Source: Symbiodinium natans (taxonomy: Eukaryota > Sar > Dinophyceae > Suessiales > Symbiodiniaceae). From it: DNA of 37,500 bases. The first letter of the stretch is position 1. The number at the start of each line of letters is the position of its first letter. The DNA is taken from the NCBI GenBank assembly GCA_905221605.1, contig CAJNDS010000561.1, forward strand, positions 1-37,500. Direction: 5' to 3'. The notes beneath the pieces were generated by a model. That model searched no databases and was not told the DNA's origin. It saw only the letters and a list, made by a program, of their open reading frames with translations. Shown piece by piece: positions 8,871 through 18,439 of the stretch. The translations under genes and the position numbers were made by a program.

Positions 8871-9540
8871 GCTGTTGGGTGGTGCTGGGGACTCCCGTGA
8901 GACGAGACAAGCTGCCCGAGGACCTGCCACCCCGTGGTGGGACGACTAACACAACCGAGCTGAGACAACACTAGTGGAAACTCGGGGGTGCCCAACCGGG
9001 CGGGGGAGCTGCCGTGGACGCCGAGAACAACCGAGCTGAGGCAACACCGTGCTGCTGAACCTCGGGGGAGCTGCCGTGGACGACAACACAACCTGAGGCA
9101 ATACCATGCTGCTGAACCTCGGGGGTGCGGGGAGCTTCCGTGGACGCCGAGACTGAGACAACACAACCGAGCTGAGACAACACTAGTGGAAACTCAGGGG
9201 TGCCCAACTGGGCGGGGGAGCTGCCGTGGTGGGACGCCGAGAAACAACCGAGCTGAGACAACACTTCCTGAACCTCGCGGGTGGGGGGGAGCAACCGAGC
9301 TGAGACAACGCTAAGGTCGCTGCTCCTGCTGAACCTCGGGGGTACCCAACCGGCGGGGAAGAGGTACTGTCCTCCGGGGGGACAGTTTCGGTAGAAAATT
9401 TCCCGCTGTGCTCCTGCTCTGTCTCCTCTGCCGTGGTGGGACGCCGAGACACCTGAGACAACACAACCGAGCTGAGGCAACACTAGTGTCTCAGTGTCTC
9501 AGGTCGCTGCTGCTGCTGAACCTCGGGGGTGCCCAACCGG
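8871..9540. repeat. Tandem imperfect repeats with GAGCTGCCGTGG and GAGACAACAC blocks
   Basis: The blocks GGGGGAGCTGCCGTGG, CGCCGAGA, CAACCGAGCTGAGACAACAC and CTCGGGGGTGCCCAACCGG recur in order with variable spacing, six or more times. A 21-nt near-palindrome (ACTGTCC/GGACAGT) lies at 9366-9386. No gene was identified. Confidence 0.7.
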
Positions 9541-9589
9541 CAAAGTGTAGACGCGGAACGTGGACGCGGAACGTGGCTTGCGAAACCAC

Positions 9590-9795
9590 CTCTCTCTTAA
9601 GTGGGAGTGTCCCCGCACCCCTACATTACAGCTGAGAGGATCGGAGTTTGAAGTTTCGAGTATACAGTCCCACAATGAAACTGGATTATATTCCAGTTTC
9701 GACCCTCTCAGTAGCTCATCTGTGCCCCGATTTCCCGCCCCGAAATTTGCGGAGTAGGAGGAATCGCATCACAGTGCAGTTCTGGGCTGCGGACC
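9590..9795 (+). repeat. Left terminal inverted repeat
   Basis: It contains an inner palindrome, GAAACTGGA / TCCAGTTTC with loop TTATAT (about 9676-9699), and ends at GGGCTGCGGACC where homology to the right arm stops. Confidence 0.8.
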
Positions 9796-10273
9796 TGTGG
9801 AGTGCCACCCCTTCTTCTCCCCTTGGCTCCCCTTGGCTTGGGGCTGGGGGCTGGGGTTGGCTTTCTTTTCTGCCCTGCTTCTCTGGCTTGCCTTGGGGCT
9901 GGCGGCTGAGGGCTGGGTTTTTTGGGGCTGGGTGGGCTTGGGGCTGGGGCTGGGTTTTTTTGGGGCTGGGGTTGGGGTGGGCTTGGGGCTGGGGCTGGGC
10001 TTGGGGCTGGGGCTGGGGCTGGGTTTTTTTGGGGCTGGGGTGGGCTTGGGGCTGGGGTGGGGCTGGGTTTTTTTGGGGCTGGGGCTGGGGTGGGCTTGGG
10101 GCTGGGGTGGGGCTGGTTTTTTTTGGGGCTGGGGCTGGGGTGGGCTTGGGGCTGGGGTGGGGCTGGGTTTTTTTTGGGGCTGGGGCTGGGCTTGGGGCTG
10201 GGGTGGGGCTGGGTTTTTTTTGGGGCTGGGGGTAGGCTGGGTTTTTTTTTCTCTTCCCTGTTCCCCTTGTGGC
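9796..10273. repeat. G-rich GGGGCTGGGG minisatellite core
   Basis: Repeats of GGGGCTGGGGTGGGCTTGG alternate with T-runs (GGTTTTTTTGGGGC). The top strand has many G4 runs, so quadruplex formation is possible. The proline-, glycine- or tryptophan-rich open frames in all directions are repeat artefacts. Confidence 0.85.
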
Positions 10274-10478
10274 GGTCCGCAGCCCAGAACTGCACTGTGA
10301 TGCGATTCCGAATACGAGCAAATTTCGGGGCGGGAAATCGGGGCACAGATGAGCTACTGAGAGGGTCGAAACTGGAATATAATCCAGTTTCGTTGTGGGA
10401 CTGTATACTCGAAACTTCAAACTCCGATCCTCTCAGCTGTAATGTAGGGGTGCGGGGACACTCCCACTTAAGAGAGAG
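10274..10478 (-). repeat. Right terminal inverted repeat
   Basis: The reverse complement of 9590-9795. It ends TTAAGAGAGAG at 10478, followed by ATGGAGG. Confidence 0.8.
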
Positions 10479-11035
10479 ATGGAGGATTCGGTGGAAATCG
10501 CGACCCAACCGAATTGTTGCCGAAAGACCCTACGTCGATCGTAGACATTCTCATGGTGCCCACCCCTATTTGTCGCAAACCGGGTGGCATGGACGGGTTC
10601 CTTGTGCCACCACCGCCACGAGCAGCACCACGGCACCACACCATAAGACCACCTTCACGAGATACCAAACGGGACCACAGACCCCACGTGAGACCACCAG
10701 CACGGCCCCACCACCATGGACCACCCCCACAAGACCAACACCACGAGACCACCAGCACGGCCCACCAACACGGACCACCAATTCATAATCAGAACTCCAA
10801 GGCTCTTAGAAACTCAAGGCTAGTAAAAAAATCTCTATATACTTCTTATCGTCATTGAGGTCGGCCATATCATTCCCTATCACGTCATATAATGGGCAAT
10901 ATTTCTCTATCAAGTCAGAATATACAATCCGCCGAGGCCTCGGGCCGGAGGTCAGAACAGGCACCCCCCTCCAAATCCTCCCCCCACACCCAAAGCCACT
11001 TTTCGGGACCCCACCGCCCCCACCCCACCCCACCC

Positions 11036-11036
<1 letters not shown>
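10479..11036. other. CAC-rich low-complexity stretch, no gene seen
   Basis: Positions 10600-10790 are ACCACCA/CACGG-type low complexity. 10800-10960 is unique-looking AT-rich DNA without coding signal. 10960-11036 grades into C-rich DNA. Confidence 0.5.

Positions 11037-11103
<67 letters not shown>
11037..11103. repeat. 67-base poly-C tract
   Basis: An uninterrupted C run within a wider C-rich stretch. The length may be affected by sequencing or assembly. Confidence 0.85.
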
Positions 11104-11159
11104 ACACCCCCCTCCGCCCCCCTTCCCCCCCCACTCCCCCTACGCCCCTGAGGGGCCTG

Positions 11160-11275
11160 GCTCAACCCTACGATCAATCCAAGCCGAACCGTCTTGAACC
11201 CTACTCCCAAAAAAACCCTAAACCCCAAAGCGTGAACCTTGAGCCCTAAGCCCTCAATCCTAAACTAAACACTCT
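11160..11275. repeat. Diverged CCCTAAA-like stretch
   Basis: Scattered CCCTAAACCC, CCCTCAA and CCCTAAG units after the poly-C tract. Confidence 0.5.
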
Positions 11276-11305
11276 CTATCATATGTATATTTAATGGCTA
11301 ATGGC

Positions 11306-12143
11306 TTCCCGGTTTTTCCACTAAAAATTCCCGGTTTTCCACTAAAAATTCCCGGTTTTCCACCAAAAATTCCCGGTTTTCCACTAAAAATTCCCGGTTT
11401 TCCACTAAAAATTACCGGTTTTCCACAAATCCCGGTTTTCCACCAAAACTTCCCGGTTTTCCACTAAAAATTACCGGTTTTTCCACTAAAACTTCCCGGT
11501 TTTTCCACCAAAAATTCCCGGTTTTTCCACTAAATATTCCCGGTTTTCCACTAAAAATTACCGGTTTTCCACTAAAAATTCCCGGTTTTCCACTAAAAAT
11601 TCCCGGTTTTCCACTAAAAATTCCCGGTTTTCCACTAAAAATTCCCGGTTTTCCACAATCCCGGTTTTCCACTAAAAATTCCCGGTTTTCCACTCTAAAT
11701 TCCCGGTTTTTCCACTAAAACTTGCCGGTTTTTCTACCAAAAACTCCCGGTTTTTCCACTAAAAATTCCCGGTTTTTCCACTAAAAATTACCGGTTTTTC
11801 CACTAAAACTTCCCGGTTTTTCCACCAAAAATTCCCGGTTTTTCCACTAAAAATTCCCGGTTTTCCACTAAAAAATTCCCGGTTTTCCACTAAAAATTCC
11901 CGGTTTTCCACTAAAAATTCCCGGTTTTCCACTAAAAATTCCCGGTTTTCCACTAAAAATTCCCGGTTTTTCCACCAAAAAATTCCCGGTTTTTCCACTA
12001 AAAAACACCGGTTTTCCACCAAAAATTCCCGGTTTTCCACTAAAAAGTCCCGGTTTTTCCACTAAAAATTCCCGGTTTTTCCACTAAAAATTCCCGGTTT
12101 TCCACCGAAATTTCCCGGTTTTCCACCAAAATTTGCCGGTTGC
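11306..12143. repeat. ~21-bp minisatellite (CCCGGTTTTCCACTAAAAAT)
   Basis: About 40 head-to-tail copies of a 20-23-bp unit with T-run length changes and C/A swaps (CACTAAAA, CACCAAAA). The unit repeats without distinct spacers. Open frames through it (GKPGIFS-type) come from the repeat. Confidence 0.92.
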
Positions 12144-12144
12144 T

Positions 12145-12412
12145 CGGGGGGCCTACTCTGGGCTGGCTTTAGGGTTTAGGGCCTACTCTGGGCAGGCTTT
12201 AGGGTTTAGGGCCTACTCGGTACTGGCTTTAGGGTTTAGGGCCTACTCTGGGCTGGCTTAGGGTTTAGGGCCTAGTGTGGGCTAGCTTCTGGGCTGGCTT
12301 TAGGGTTTAGGGCCTACTCTGGGCTGGCTTTAGGGTTTAGGGCCTACGCGGGGCTGGTTTTATTGAGGTTAGGCTTTGCTCTGGGCTGCCTTTTGGGTTT
12401 AGGGCCCACCCG
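12145..12412. repeat. ~33-bp repeat joining TTTAGGG units to GCCTACTCTGGGCTGGC
   Basis: About eight copies of GGGCCTACTCTGGGCTGGC plus TTTAGGGTTTA. The telomere-like motif is embedded in a longer unit. Confidence 0.8.
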
Positions 12413-12944
12413 GCAGCCGACTGAACCAAAAATTTTAAGATTAAAACATAAAGTAAAATATTTTCATAATGTTATGGGATCCACTGGGTGGGTGGGTCGA
12501 TATTCGATACCGGAGTAAGGAGCTCTACTAGTGAAATGCTTGGACTTGAGATGCTGAACCATAAACCACAAACCCTAAACCCTAAACCCTAAACCCAACC
12601 CTTATTGCTTGGGGTCCAGCGACTTGGGCGCTGCGGAATCACCATGCTCACGCGGATGCGCTGGGCCGGGCCGAGGCGGGTCGCGTAGCGTTAAAATTCG
12701 CCTCGGCTTCCTGCCGAGAAGCATCTGGAACAAGCAGACCCGGATCGGGCCTCCTTCCCCCTAACCCAACCCTTCCCCCATGCCAAATTTTCTGACGCCA
12801 CCTTTCGGGGGACCCCCCCCAATCCCTTGGAGGCTGCAAACCGATGCCGTGGAGGGTCCCGCTTGCTTGCTTGTAGGTGGCTCCTACAGGGGGAGTGCCA
12901 AAAACCCTCCCCCCAAAAACCCTCCCCCCCCCCCCCCCCCCCCC

Positions 12945-12982
<38 letters not shown>

Positions 12983-13480
12983 ACCCGCTCTGCCCTTCCT
13001 CCCTTTTTTTGCGAAACCCTCTTTCCTCCTTTCCTGTCCTGGGGCGGCCCGGCTGCCGAGGCGGCGCGCGCAAGCGTTTACAATTATTTTTACTCGAAAC
13101 GCCAAACAATACCAGCACAGGCCATTCGTATGTTTTAGTCGCACCCATAAGTCGACCTTATAGTTCGCCTTTTTTGGACATATTTCTACGCATGCATGCA
13201 TTGCCGTGTTTTTTTGCAAAGCCTCATTGTCCGACACGGAGGAAGGCATGCACTTTCGATGGGAGCAGGGAGTACTTGTGGCAACTTGCAAGCTCATTGT
13301 TGCTATGCAGCACCCCCCAAAACCCTAAACCCTTACGTATCCTCGATAATGCAATATACCCTATAGACACAACCTATATACATGCATAGACAACCCGAAA
13401 CCCCTGTGGTTCACCACCATTCACGTCATAGATCACCGATGTAAATAATGCTGTCATATGTATTTGTATAGTTAGAAATT
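12413..13480. other. Non-coding stretch with a second poly-C tract
   Basis: No convincing gene. It contains short CCCTAAA arrays near 12565-12595 and 13318-13330, and a C-rich block with near-pure C at 12924-12982 (one A at 12945). The proline-rich frames are products of the C run. Confidence 0.55.
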
Positions 13481-13486
13481 ATTGTT

Positions 13487-13619
13487 TATATACATATATA
13501 TATATATACAAGGAATAGATTTCTGTAATTTTTCCTTTCTATACATACTTATATACATATATATGTATATTAAAATATATTCTGTACATACATGTAGATA
13601 TTATATATATATATATACA

Positions 13620-13650
<31 letters not shown>

Positions 13651-13950
13651 TGTATCATCGAGTCTCATGCATGTTTATATATCTTAGAGGTCGAGTGCCC
13701 AAACTTTAAACTTTTTCTGGGTATATGGGTTCTAAGCTGTGCTGTTGTGTCAACGACTTCACGCGGAGGCAGCGACAGCCTCTTGTGCAACAAGCGCAGG
13801 GGGGGGGGGGGGGGGGGGGGAGGGGGCGGGACGCGCCCGAAATTCGCCTCAGCCACACAGGCTCAGACATATATATATATATATATATATATATACGTAT
13901 ATGTGTGTATATGTATGCATGATATATATATATATATATAGATATATTAT
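13487..13950. repeat. AT microsatellites around a short G run
   Basis: TA/TATG microsatellites lie at about 13487-13652 and 13868-13947, with a G-rich run at 13799-13828 between them. No gene was identified. Confidence 0.8.
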
Positions 13951-14204
13951 CATGCATGGTGGATTCGCGATGGTGATGCCGATCTTCCTGACATTCGTGT
14001 CGCCAGAGCCTTATAATGCAGGACATGTGTGTGAATGACGCCGGTTGCTTGGTCGCTGATCAGGTGGATCCAAAAACATGCGGACGGGCTACGTCACGAG
14101 GAGAATGACAGAAGGTTCGCCCTCCCCCATGCCCACGACGGCTCTGTAGCGCAGGACCTTGCACGCATGCATGTCAGCACTCATGACAATTCGCCTGTAT
14201 AGGG

Positions 14205-14300
14205 CCTAAAACCTATAGGGCCTACACCCTACACCTTATCAACCCTAAACCCTAAACCCTAAACCCTATAAACCCTAAACCCTGAACCATATACCCTATA
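14205..14300. repeat. CCCTAAA / CCCTATAAA array
   Basis: A short telomere-like array just before the open frame at 14369. Confidence 0.75.
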
Positions 14301-14368
14301 TACGCACGCATGCTTACAGTTTAAGCACACTTACTAACACAACTTGCTCGGCGCTGTGTAGGGTTTCG

Positions 14369-14935
14369 ATGTGTGTCCCGCCTCGAAAAGTAGGGCGGCA
14401 CACTCGTTTGAAGCAGTCTCGACAATGCAATGCTGCTTATGTTGTGAAGCGGTTGAAGACCTCCTACAACGACGAGCTTATCCGAGATGTGAATCGCACT
14501 GGCGAGATGTTTCCACGAGGTAGCTTGCAGAAATTAGTGATGAGGCGCTTTTTCGCCTTTGTGCATGACTCCCGATGTGCAGGACGTTTCTTCACTGCCA
14601 GGCTGTGCAGGCTGGTTGTGAGGAAGCTTTACTCAGAGTTGCTGCTGTCTCCAGCCAGGGATCCGTCAGTGTCTTTGCAGACATGGCTTTCTAAGCAGGG
14701 CCAGCGACTGCAGTATTTGTGCATGAGAATGAAGCGCAGTACGTATGTGTTTCCAGAGGAACCTAGCTCCTGTGAAGTTCACGCCATGGACTCCGGCCTG
14801 GAGACGCAGCTGGTGCCGAGCGAAGAGCTGGATGCCATCGCTGCGCCTGGGCTTGCACTGTTTCTGGAAACACATACGCACTGCGCTTCATTCTCATGCA
14901 CAGATATACTGCAGTCGATCGCAGGCCTTGCTTAG
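14369..14935 (+). CDS. Hypothetical protein with an inverted duplication in its 3' half
   Basis: An open frame of 188 codons from ATG 14369 to TAG. The first ~100 residues look coding: basic N-terminus VGRHTRLKQSRQCN, then helical NDELIRDVNRTGEMFPRG and a hydrophobic/basic LVMRRFFAFVHDSRC stretch. I do not recognise the family. From residue ~104 on, the frame crosses an inverted repeat (14679-14757 against 14863-14947), so the C-terminal part may be intronic or rearranged. It could be a 5' exon of the long gene downstream. Confidence 0.4.
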   Translation: MCVPPRKVGRHTRLKQSRQCNAAYVVKRLKTSYNDELIRDVNRTGEMFPRGSLQKLVMRRFFAFVHDSRCAGRFFTARLCRLVVRKLYSELLLSPARDPSVSLQTWLSKQGQRLQYLCMRMKRSTYVFPEEPSSCEVHAMDSGLETQLVPSEELDAIAAPGLALFLETHTHCASFSCTDILQSIAGLA

Positions 14936-14947
14936 AAAGCCATGTCT
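14679..14947. repeat. Inverted duplication, arms about 80 bp, 105-bp loop
   Basis: 14679-14757 starts AGACATGGCTTTCTAAG. It matches the reverse complement of 14863-14947 with only about five substitutions and ~6 nt of gaps. One arm would have arisen by copying the other in reverse. The RNA would form a long hairpin. Confidence 0.85.
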
Positions 14948-15223
14948 ACACCTATGGATCCTATTGGGGGTTGGGCTGTCGTTATAGTTTATATTCATAT
15001 GATCAGTTCCCGGATGTTTTGGAACTTAATAGGTGGGTTTATGAACACGAGGTCAATATTATAAGTCATGCATGTTGACATTGCTGTTGCCCCCCCCCCC
15101 CCCCAGCCAGCCCAGTTCACCATGCATGTGTCGGCAGGATACGTGGAAGGCAGCAGCCAAGGACACACGTGCATGTGCGTGCACAGTGCTACTCCATATA
15201 TACACACACATACATTATATACC

Positions 15224-15512
15224 ACGGTTTAGGGTTTATAGGGTTTAGGGTTTATAGGGTTTATAGGGTTCAAAGGGTTTATAGGGTTTACAGGGTTTAT
15301 AGGGTTTATAGGGTTTATAGGGTTTATAGGGTTTATAGGGTTTAGGGTTTAGAGTTTAGGGTTTAGGGGTTTATAGGGTTTAGGGTTTATAGGGTTTATA
15401 GGGTTTATAGGGTTTATAGGGTTTATAGGGTTTATAGGGTTTATAGGGTTTATAGGGTTTATAGGGTTTATAGGGTTTAGAGTTTAGGGTTTAGGGGTTT
15501 AGGATATAGTGT
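15224..15512. repeat. TTTATAGGG (9-bp) and TTTAGGG array
   Basis: More than 25 units, mostly of the 9-base form GTTTATAGG with some TTTAGGG, all in the G-rich-forward orientation. Confidence 0.92.
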
Positions 15513-15699
15513 ATAGCACGTGGAATTGTAAACTTGCACGCGTGCGTGAGGACGAGCCGCCAACGCCTGACTGCCAGCTGCAAGCGCATGGCTTCAGTAG
15601 CAAGGCATCCTGGTTGGTGATCTCCTCATTTTTTGCGGCAATGAGTGTCATGCATATATGACTGTCGTATACGCTATATATTATATATTGCGTGATCAG

Positions 15700-15747
15700 G
15701 AAGGCCATGCCTTTAGCGACGAGAAGCAAGCGACAACGGAGGACTGG
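15700..15747 (+). CDS. Exon: acidic EGHAFSDEKQATTEDW
   Basis: It follows GATCAG (acceptor ending 15699). It has 16 codons of acidic composition with a terminal EDW that recurs in the next exons (REDWK, DEDWSW). The donor is uncertain. Confidence 0.4.
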
Positions 15748-15765
15748 AGTTTTCATTTTCTTGCA

Positions 15766-15836
15766 ACCCCTAAACCCCCTAAACCCCCTAAACCCTAAAA
15801 CCCCTAAACCTCACATACCCTATGACCCGAAACCCT
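15766..15836. repeat. Intronic CCCTAAAC array
   Basis: CCCCTAAACC units between the 15700 and 15845 exons, in the C-rich-forward orientation. Confidence 0.75.
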
Positions 15837-15844
15837 ATAGCCAG

Positions 15845-15881
15845 GAGGATGTCACCTTCTGGAGTCGCGAGGACTGGAAAG
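15845..15881 (+). CDS. Exon: EDVTFWSREDWK
   Basis: It follows AGCCAG and repeats the EDW pattern. A GC donor (AAAG|GCTATC) would end it. Otherwise the frame runs to TGA at 15902-15904. Confidence 0.4.
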
Positions 15882-16038
15882 GCTATCTGGTTGTGATTGC
15901 CTGAGAACACGCGTGGGACGTTGCATTCATTATAGTTTCGAATCATCTTTCCCTGCATGTTTCTAAGGATACTCTGAAGTGGTCGACTGGGGACGCAGAC
16001 TGGTGGCTTTGTTGGCAGGATTGAAGCATACATGCAAG

Positions 16039-16142
16039 CCTAAACCCCTAAACCCTAAACCTTATAAACCCTAAACCCTAAACCCTATAAACCCTATAAA
16101 CCCTAAACCCTAAACCCTAAGCTACCCTAAACCCTAAACCCG
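16039..16142. repeat. Intronic CCCTAAA / CCCTATAAA array
   Basis: A mixed 7- and 9-base telomere-like array in the C-rich-forward orientation. Confidence 0.85.
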
Positions 16143-16178
16143 TACAAAATGCGCATGCTGGCTGGAGGACCTTCGCAG

Positions 16179-16221
16179 GCCAAAGACATGGGCCGAATGG
16201 GTGCAACGAAGTGCTGACCAG
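16179..16221 (+). CDS. Exon: PKTWAEWVQRSADQ
   Basis: It lies between acceptor CTTCGCAG and donor CAG|GTGATTGG. The composition (two Trp, amphipathic) matches the neighbouring Trp-rich exons. Confidence 0.45.
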
Positions 16222-16389
16222 GTGATTGGAGCATGTGCGCGCAAGCATGCGTATAGTAATTTGTCACTGCGCAACGAGGTTAGCGATGTGACCTGGATGT
16301 TCGTGCCGTGGCTTCATGTGTGCTTCACTGCCCTACTTCAGCCTCTAGATGCATAAAGAAGATATCTCTCAATCTTTTTGGGCGATGAG

Positions 16390-16430
16390 GACTGGTCCTG
16401 GAAAGACGAGCCCGCGACAGCGTGGGATCT
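16390..16430 (+). CDS. Exon: DWSWKDEPATAWD
   Basis: It follows GATGAG and gives an acidic, Trp-rich reading similar to the preceding exons. Borders are uncertain. Confidence 0.35.
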
Positions 16431-16496
16431 ATGGGCTTTTGCCTTAGACACCTATACACACGCCATGTGTGATTCACGCCATTGCTTCGCTAGCAG

Positions 16497-16526
16497 GACC
16501 ATGATCATCCCTCCATGCCCTGGGAG
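16497..16526 (+). CDS. Micro-exon: DHDHPSMPWE
   Basis: A 30-nt reading between AGCAG and donor GAG|GTGACG. The size equals the micro-exons at 25259 and 25377. Confidence 0.4.
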
Positions 16527-16589
16527 GTGACGTCCTGAAAAATAAATATTTTTCTGCATGCATGCATGCAAGTATAAATATCTGAGCAG

Positions 16590-16620
16590 GCCAATGCGGG
16601 ACAATCACAAGATGGCCAAG
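16590..16620 (+). CDS. Micro-exon: ANAGQSQDGQ
   Basis: It lies between GAGCAG and GC donor CAAG|GCTGG. Support is splice-like borders and an open frame only. Confidence 0.35.
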
Positions 16621-16688
16621 GCTGGTACGCATTTCTGACCACGCAGCCTTGCAAGACATGCGATTTACATGATCGATGTCTGCGCAAG

Positions 16689-16748
16689 ATATGATGGAAC
16701 CACCCGACGGGGATGCCACGAAGTACTACGATGCTGCCCAATCCACAG
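16689..16748 (+). CDS. Exon: MMEPPDGDATKYYDAAQST
   Basis: It follows GCGCAAG. The acidic/polar reading fits the series. The 3' border is uncertain because the frame stays open to 16804. Confidence 0.4.
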
Positions 16749-17007
16749 ATATTTTGGTTCCGGGGCATGCATGGTTTGTCGGTGCATGCAAACTTCATCG
16801 CTAAGGAGCCTGCCCCTGACGCGTGCAAGGAAGCCCCACTTGCTCGAAAGCTGCTGCTCCAGCCTCAGGATCCATTGCATTCATGACCATAATGTGTATA
16901 TGAATCCACCTGCAACGCTATATATAGATATACCCTATAAGCCAATGGCTTTATATAAACCATAAACCCTACAATATACACTCGCCCACTATAAATTGTC
17001 TTGCCAG

Positions 17008-17116
17008 GTTCACGGAGGAGGATCCTGCAAGGGCACTGGCGGCCGAAGTGCGTGTCACGCCAATGGCGCAGACACAGCTCCGCCTGGCTCGCAAGAGTTT
17101 GCAGGAGGAGGGGAAC
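17008..17116 (+). CDS. Exon: FTEEDPARALAAEV...SLQEEGN
   Basis: Acceptor TTGCCAG, donor GGGAAC|GCGCAT. The 36 codons are an Ala/Glu/Arg-rich amphipathic helix. It joins the 17487 exon in phase 0, so SLQEEGN runs into DKQGQDLEE. Confidence 0.6.
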
Positions 17117-17199
17117 GCGCATGACTGATTCCTGCAGTTCAAAGCATGCACGCTTCTGACTGCTATATATTTAAATCCTATGTGTGTTTTTAGAGTTGG

Positions 17200-17425
17200 G
17201 GTTGATAGGGTCTATAGGGTTTAGGGCCCTAAACCCTATAAGCCTTAAACCCTAAACCCTATAAACCCTAAACCCTTATAAACCCTAACCCTATAAACCC
17301 TAAACCCTAAACCCCTATAAACCCTAAACCCTAACCCCGGCTTTTGGGTTTAGGGTCTAGGGTCTACAAGGTGTAAAGGGTTCGTGGCTTGAAGGGTTTT
17401 GGGCTTATAGGGTTTTGGGTCTATG
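17200..17425. repeat. Intronic telomere-like array that switches orientation
   Basis: 17203-17226 reads TAGGGTTTAGGG, 17227-17335 reads CCCTAAA/CCCTATAAA, and 17340-17425 returns to GGGTTT-type units. Both orientations occur in one intron. Confidence 0.85.
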
Positions 17426-17486
17426 AACATATTAATATTAATTATTATATATATAATATATATTCATGAAGACTCCTTTTTTTCAG

Positions 17487-17717
17487 GACAAGCAAGGACA
17501 GGATCTGGAAGAGCAGAGCAAGAAATCGCCCAAGGCCAAGGCAAAGACTGCAAAAGCAGCAGCAAAGGGCAAAGCAAAGGCCAAACCAAAGGCCAAAGCA
17601 GCTACAAAGAAGGGCATTAAGGCAACAAGAGATGGCGCAGGGAAGCCCACAAATGCAAAGGAGAAGGCCAATTTTAAAGGGACAAGTGCCTACGGCGAGG
17701 CCAAGAAGAAGTTCGAA
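17487..17717 (+). CDS. Exon: lysine/alanine-rich segment
   Basis: It follows TTTTTTTCAG. About 77 codons start DKQGQDLEEQSKK, then repeat KAK/AAKGKAKAK and end SAYGEAKKKF. Histone-tail-like basic composition suggests nucleic-acid binding or a nuclear signal (inference). The style matches the N-terminus of the 932 gene. The exact donor (GA or GC) near 17715-17720 is unresolved. Confidence 0.65.
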
Positions 17718-17809
17718 AGCACGACTCATGATTGCAGACGCGCGTGCTGTATAAATTGCGTTCCTATACGTATATACATGCAAGACACGAGCGTTTTACT
17801 GAAGCTTAG

Positions 17810-17907
17810 GTGGCGCTGGAACGGAGAGGGCCAGCGGAACAAAGCCTTGAAGGATGCGTGGGAGGCTAGCGTCGAGCGCTGGGAAGCAGTGAGCAACATG
17901 AGTACAG
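17810..17907 (+). CDS. Exon: WRWNGEGQRNKALKDAWEAS
   Basis: It follows GCTTAG and ends at ACAG|GTGAAC. It encodes a Trp-rich, charged helix (ASVERWEAVSNMST). If the donor is not used, the frame stops at TAG 17937-17939. Using it leaves one base, which matches the phase of the 18326 exon. Confidence 0.55.
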
Positions 17908-18325
17908 GTGAACGATCGAAGCGCCGGCTGACACTGTAGATCCGGGGTCATTGTGTGCACAGACCTGCAGGTGCTGTTTTGGCTTTGCTTGCCTTTTCCT
18001 TAAAGGGCGAAGCAATTCAAATTCAATCGGGCCGGTTTCTTCCAAGGCCATTTATGCATAGATGACCTGCGCGCTGCAGGCAGTCTACACTAGCTGGGAT
18101 CTGTATAGATCGATGGATCGAGAGTGCGCACGCCTTCATCCGCAGTGTGCAAAACTGGACTTGGTTGATTGCAAGCCGCATGCATGCATGCATGATTGTG
18201 CCAGCCATACATGCATGCCCATATAAACGCGTGCAAACTTAACTTTTCGCTCCTGCGTGCAGCCATATATGGCCTCATGTTTTAAATACGTGTAAAGGCA
18301 ATGCGCTACTCCCGCCTCGCTGCAG

Positions 18326-18403
18326 TGATCACCATTTTGCTGAACTCCTTCGGTGAAATCTCGAACTTGCAAGACCTGGCCTCCTTCCAAGAAGACTGCG
18401 CAG
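18326..18403 (+). CDS. Exon: ITILLNSFGEISNLQDLA
   Basis: Acceptor GCTGCAG, donor GCAG|GCCACG (GC type). It reads ITILLNSFGEISNLQDLA then SFQEDCA. It leaves one base that completes a Gly codon with the 18818 exon. Confidence 0.6.
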
Positions 18404-18439
18404 GCCACGTATGCATGCCTGCAGGTTTTCATTGGGCAT

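Larger units (their letters stand above)
9590..10478. mobile_element. ~890-bp non-autonomous element with long terminal inverted repeats
   Basis: The left arm 9590-9795 and right arm 10274-10478 are reverse complements over about 205 bp, with only a few differences: one base near 9675/10393 and a short patch near 9750/10310. The outer ends read CTCTCTCTTAAGTGGGAG. The 478-bp core is a G-rich minisatellite with no coding capacity. No clear target-site duplication was found. This fits a MITE or fold-back element, but inverted duplication around a minisatellite is an alternative. Confidence 0.75.

Noticed and set aside
7147-9530. Several 60-340-codon frames on both strands
   Set aside because: They cross tandem hairpin repeats, share repeat-encoded peptides (HPGESSG-type from the palindrome), and show no domain.
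9581-10490. Target-site duplication around the 205-bp inverted repeats
   Set aside because: Flanks GAAACCAC and ATGGAGGA do not match at any length I could see.
9708-10508. Proline-rich minus-strand frame (PAPAPSPPQPQ...) and Gly/Trp-rich plus frames
   Set aside because: Produced by the GGGGCTGGGG minisatellite and the mirrored inverted repeats.
10855-11228. Poly-proline and poly-glycine frames
   Set aside because: Translations of the 67-base C run; the same applies at 12780-13160.
11306-12143. CRISPR-like array
   Set aside because: Units of 20-23 bp follow each other directly without unique spacers, so it is a minisatellite in a eukaryotic genome.
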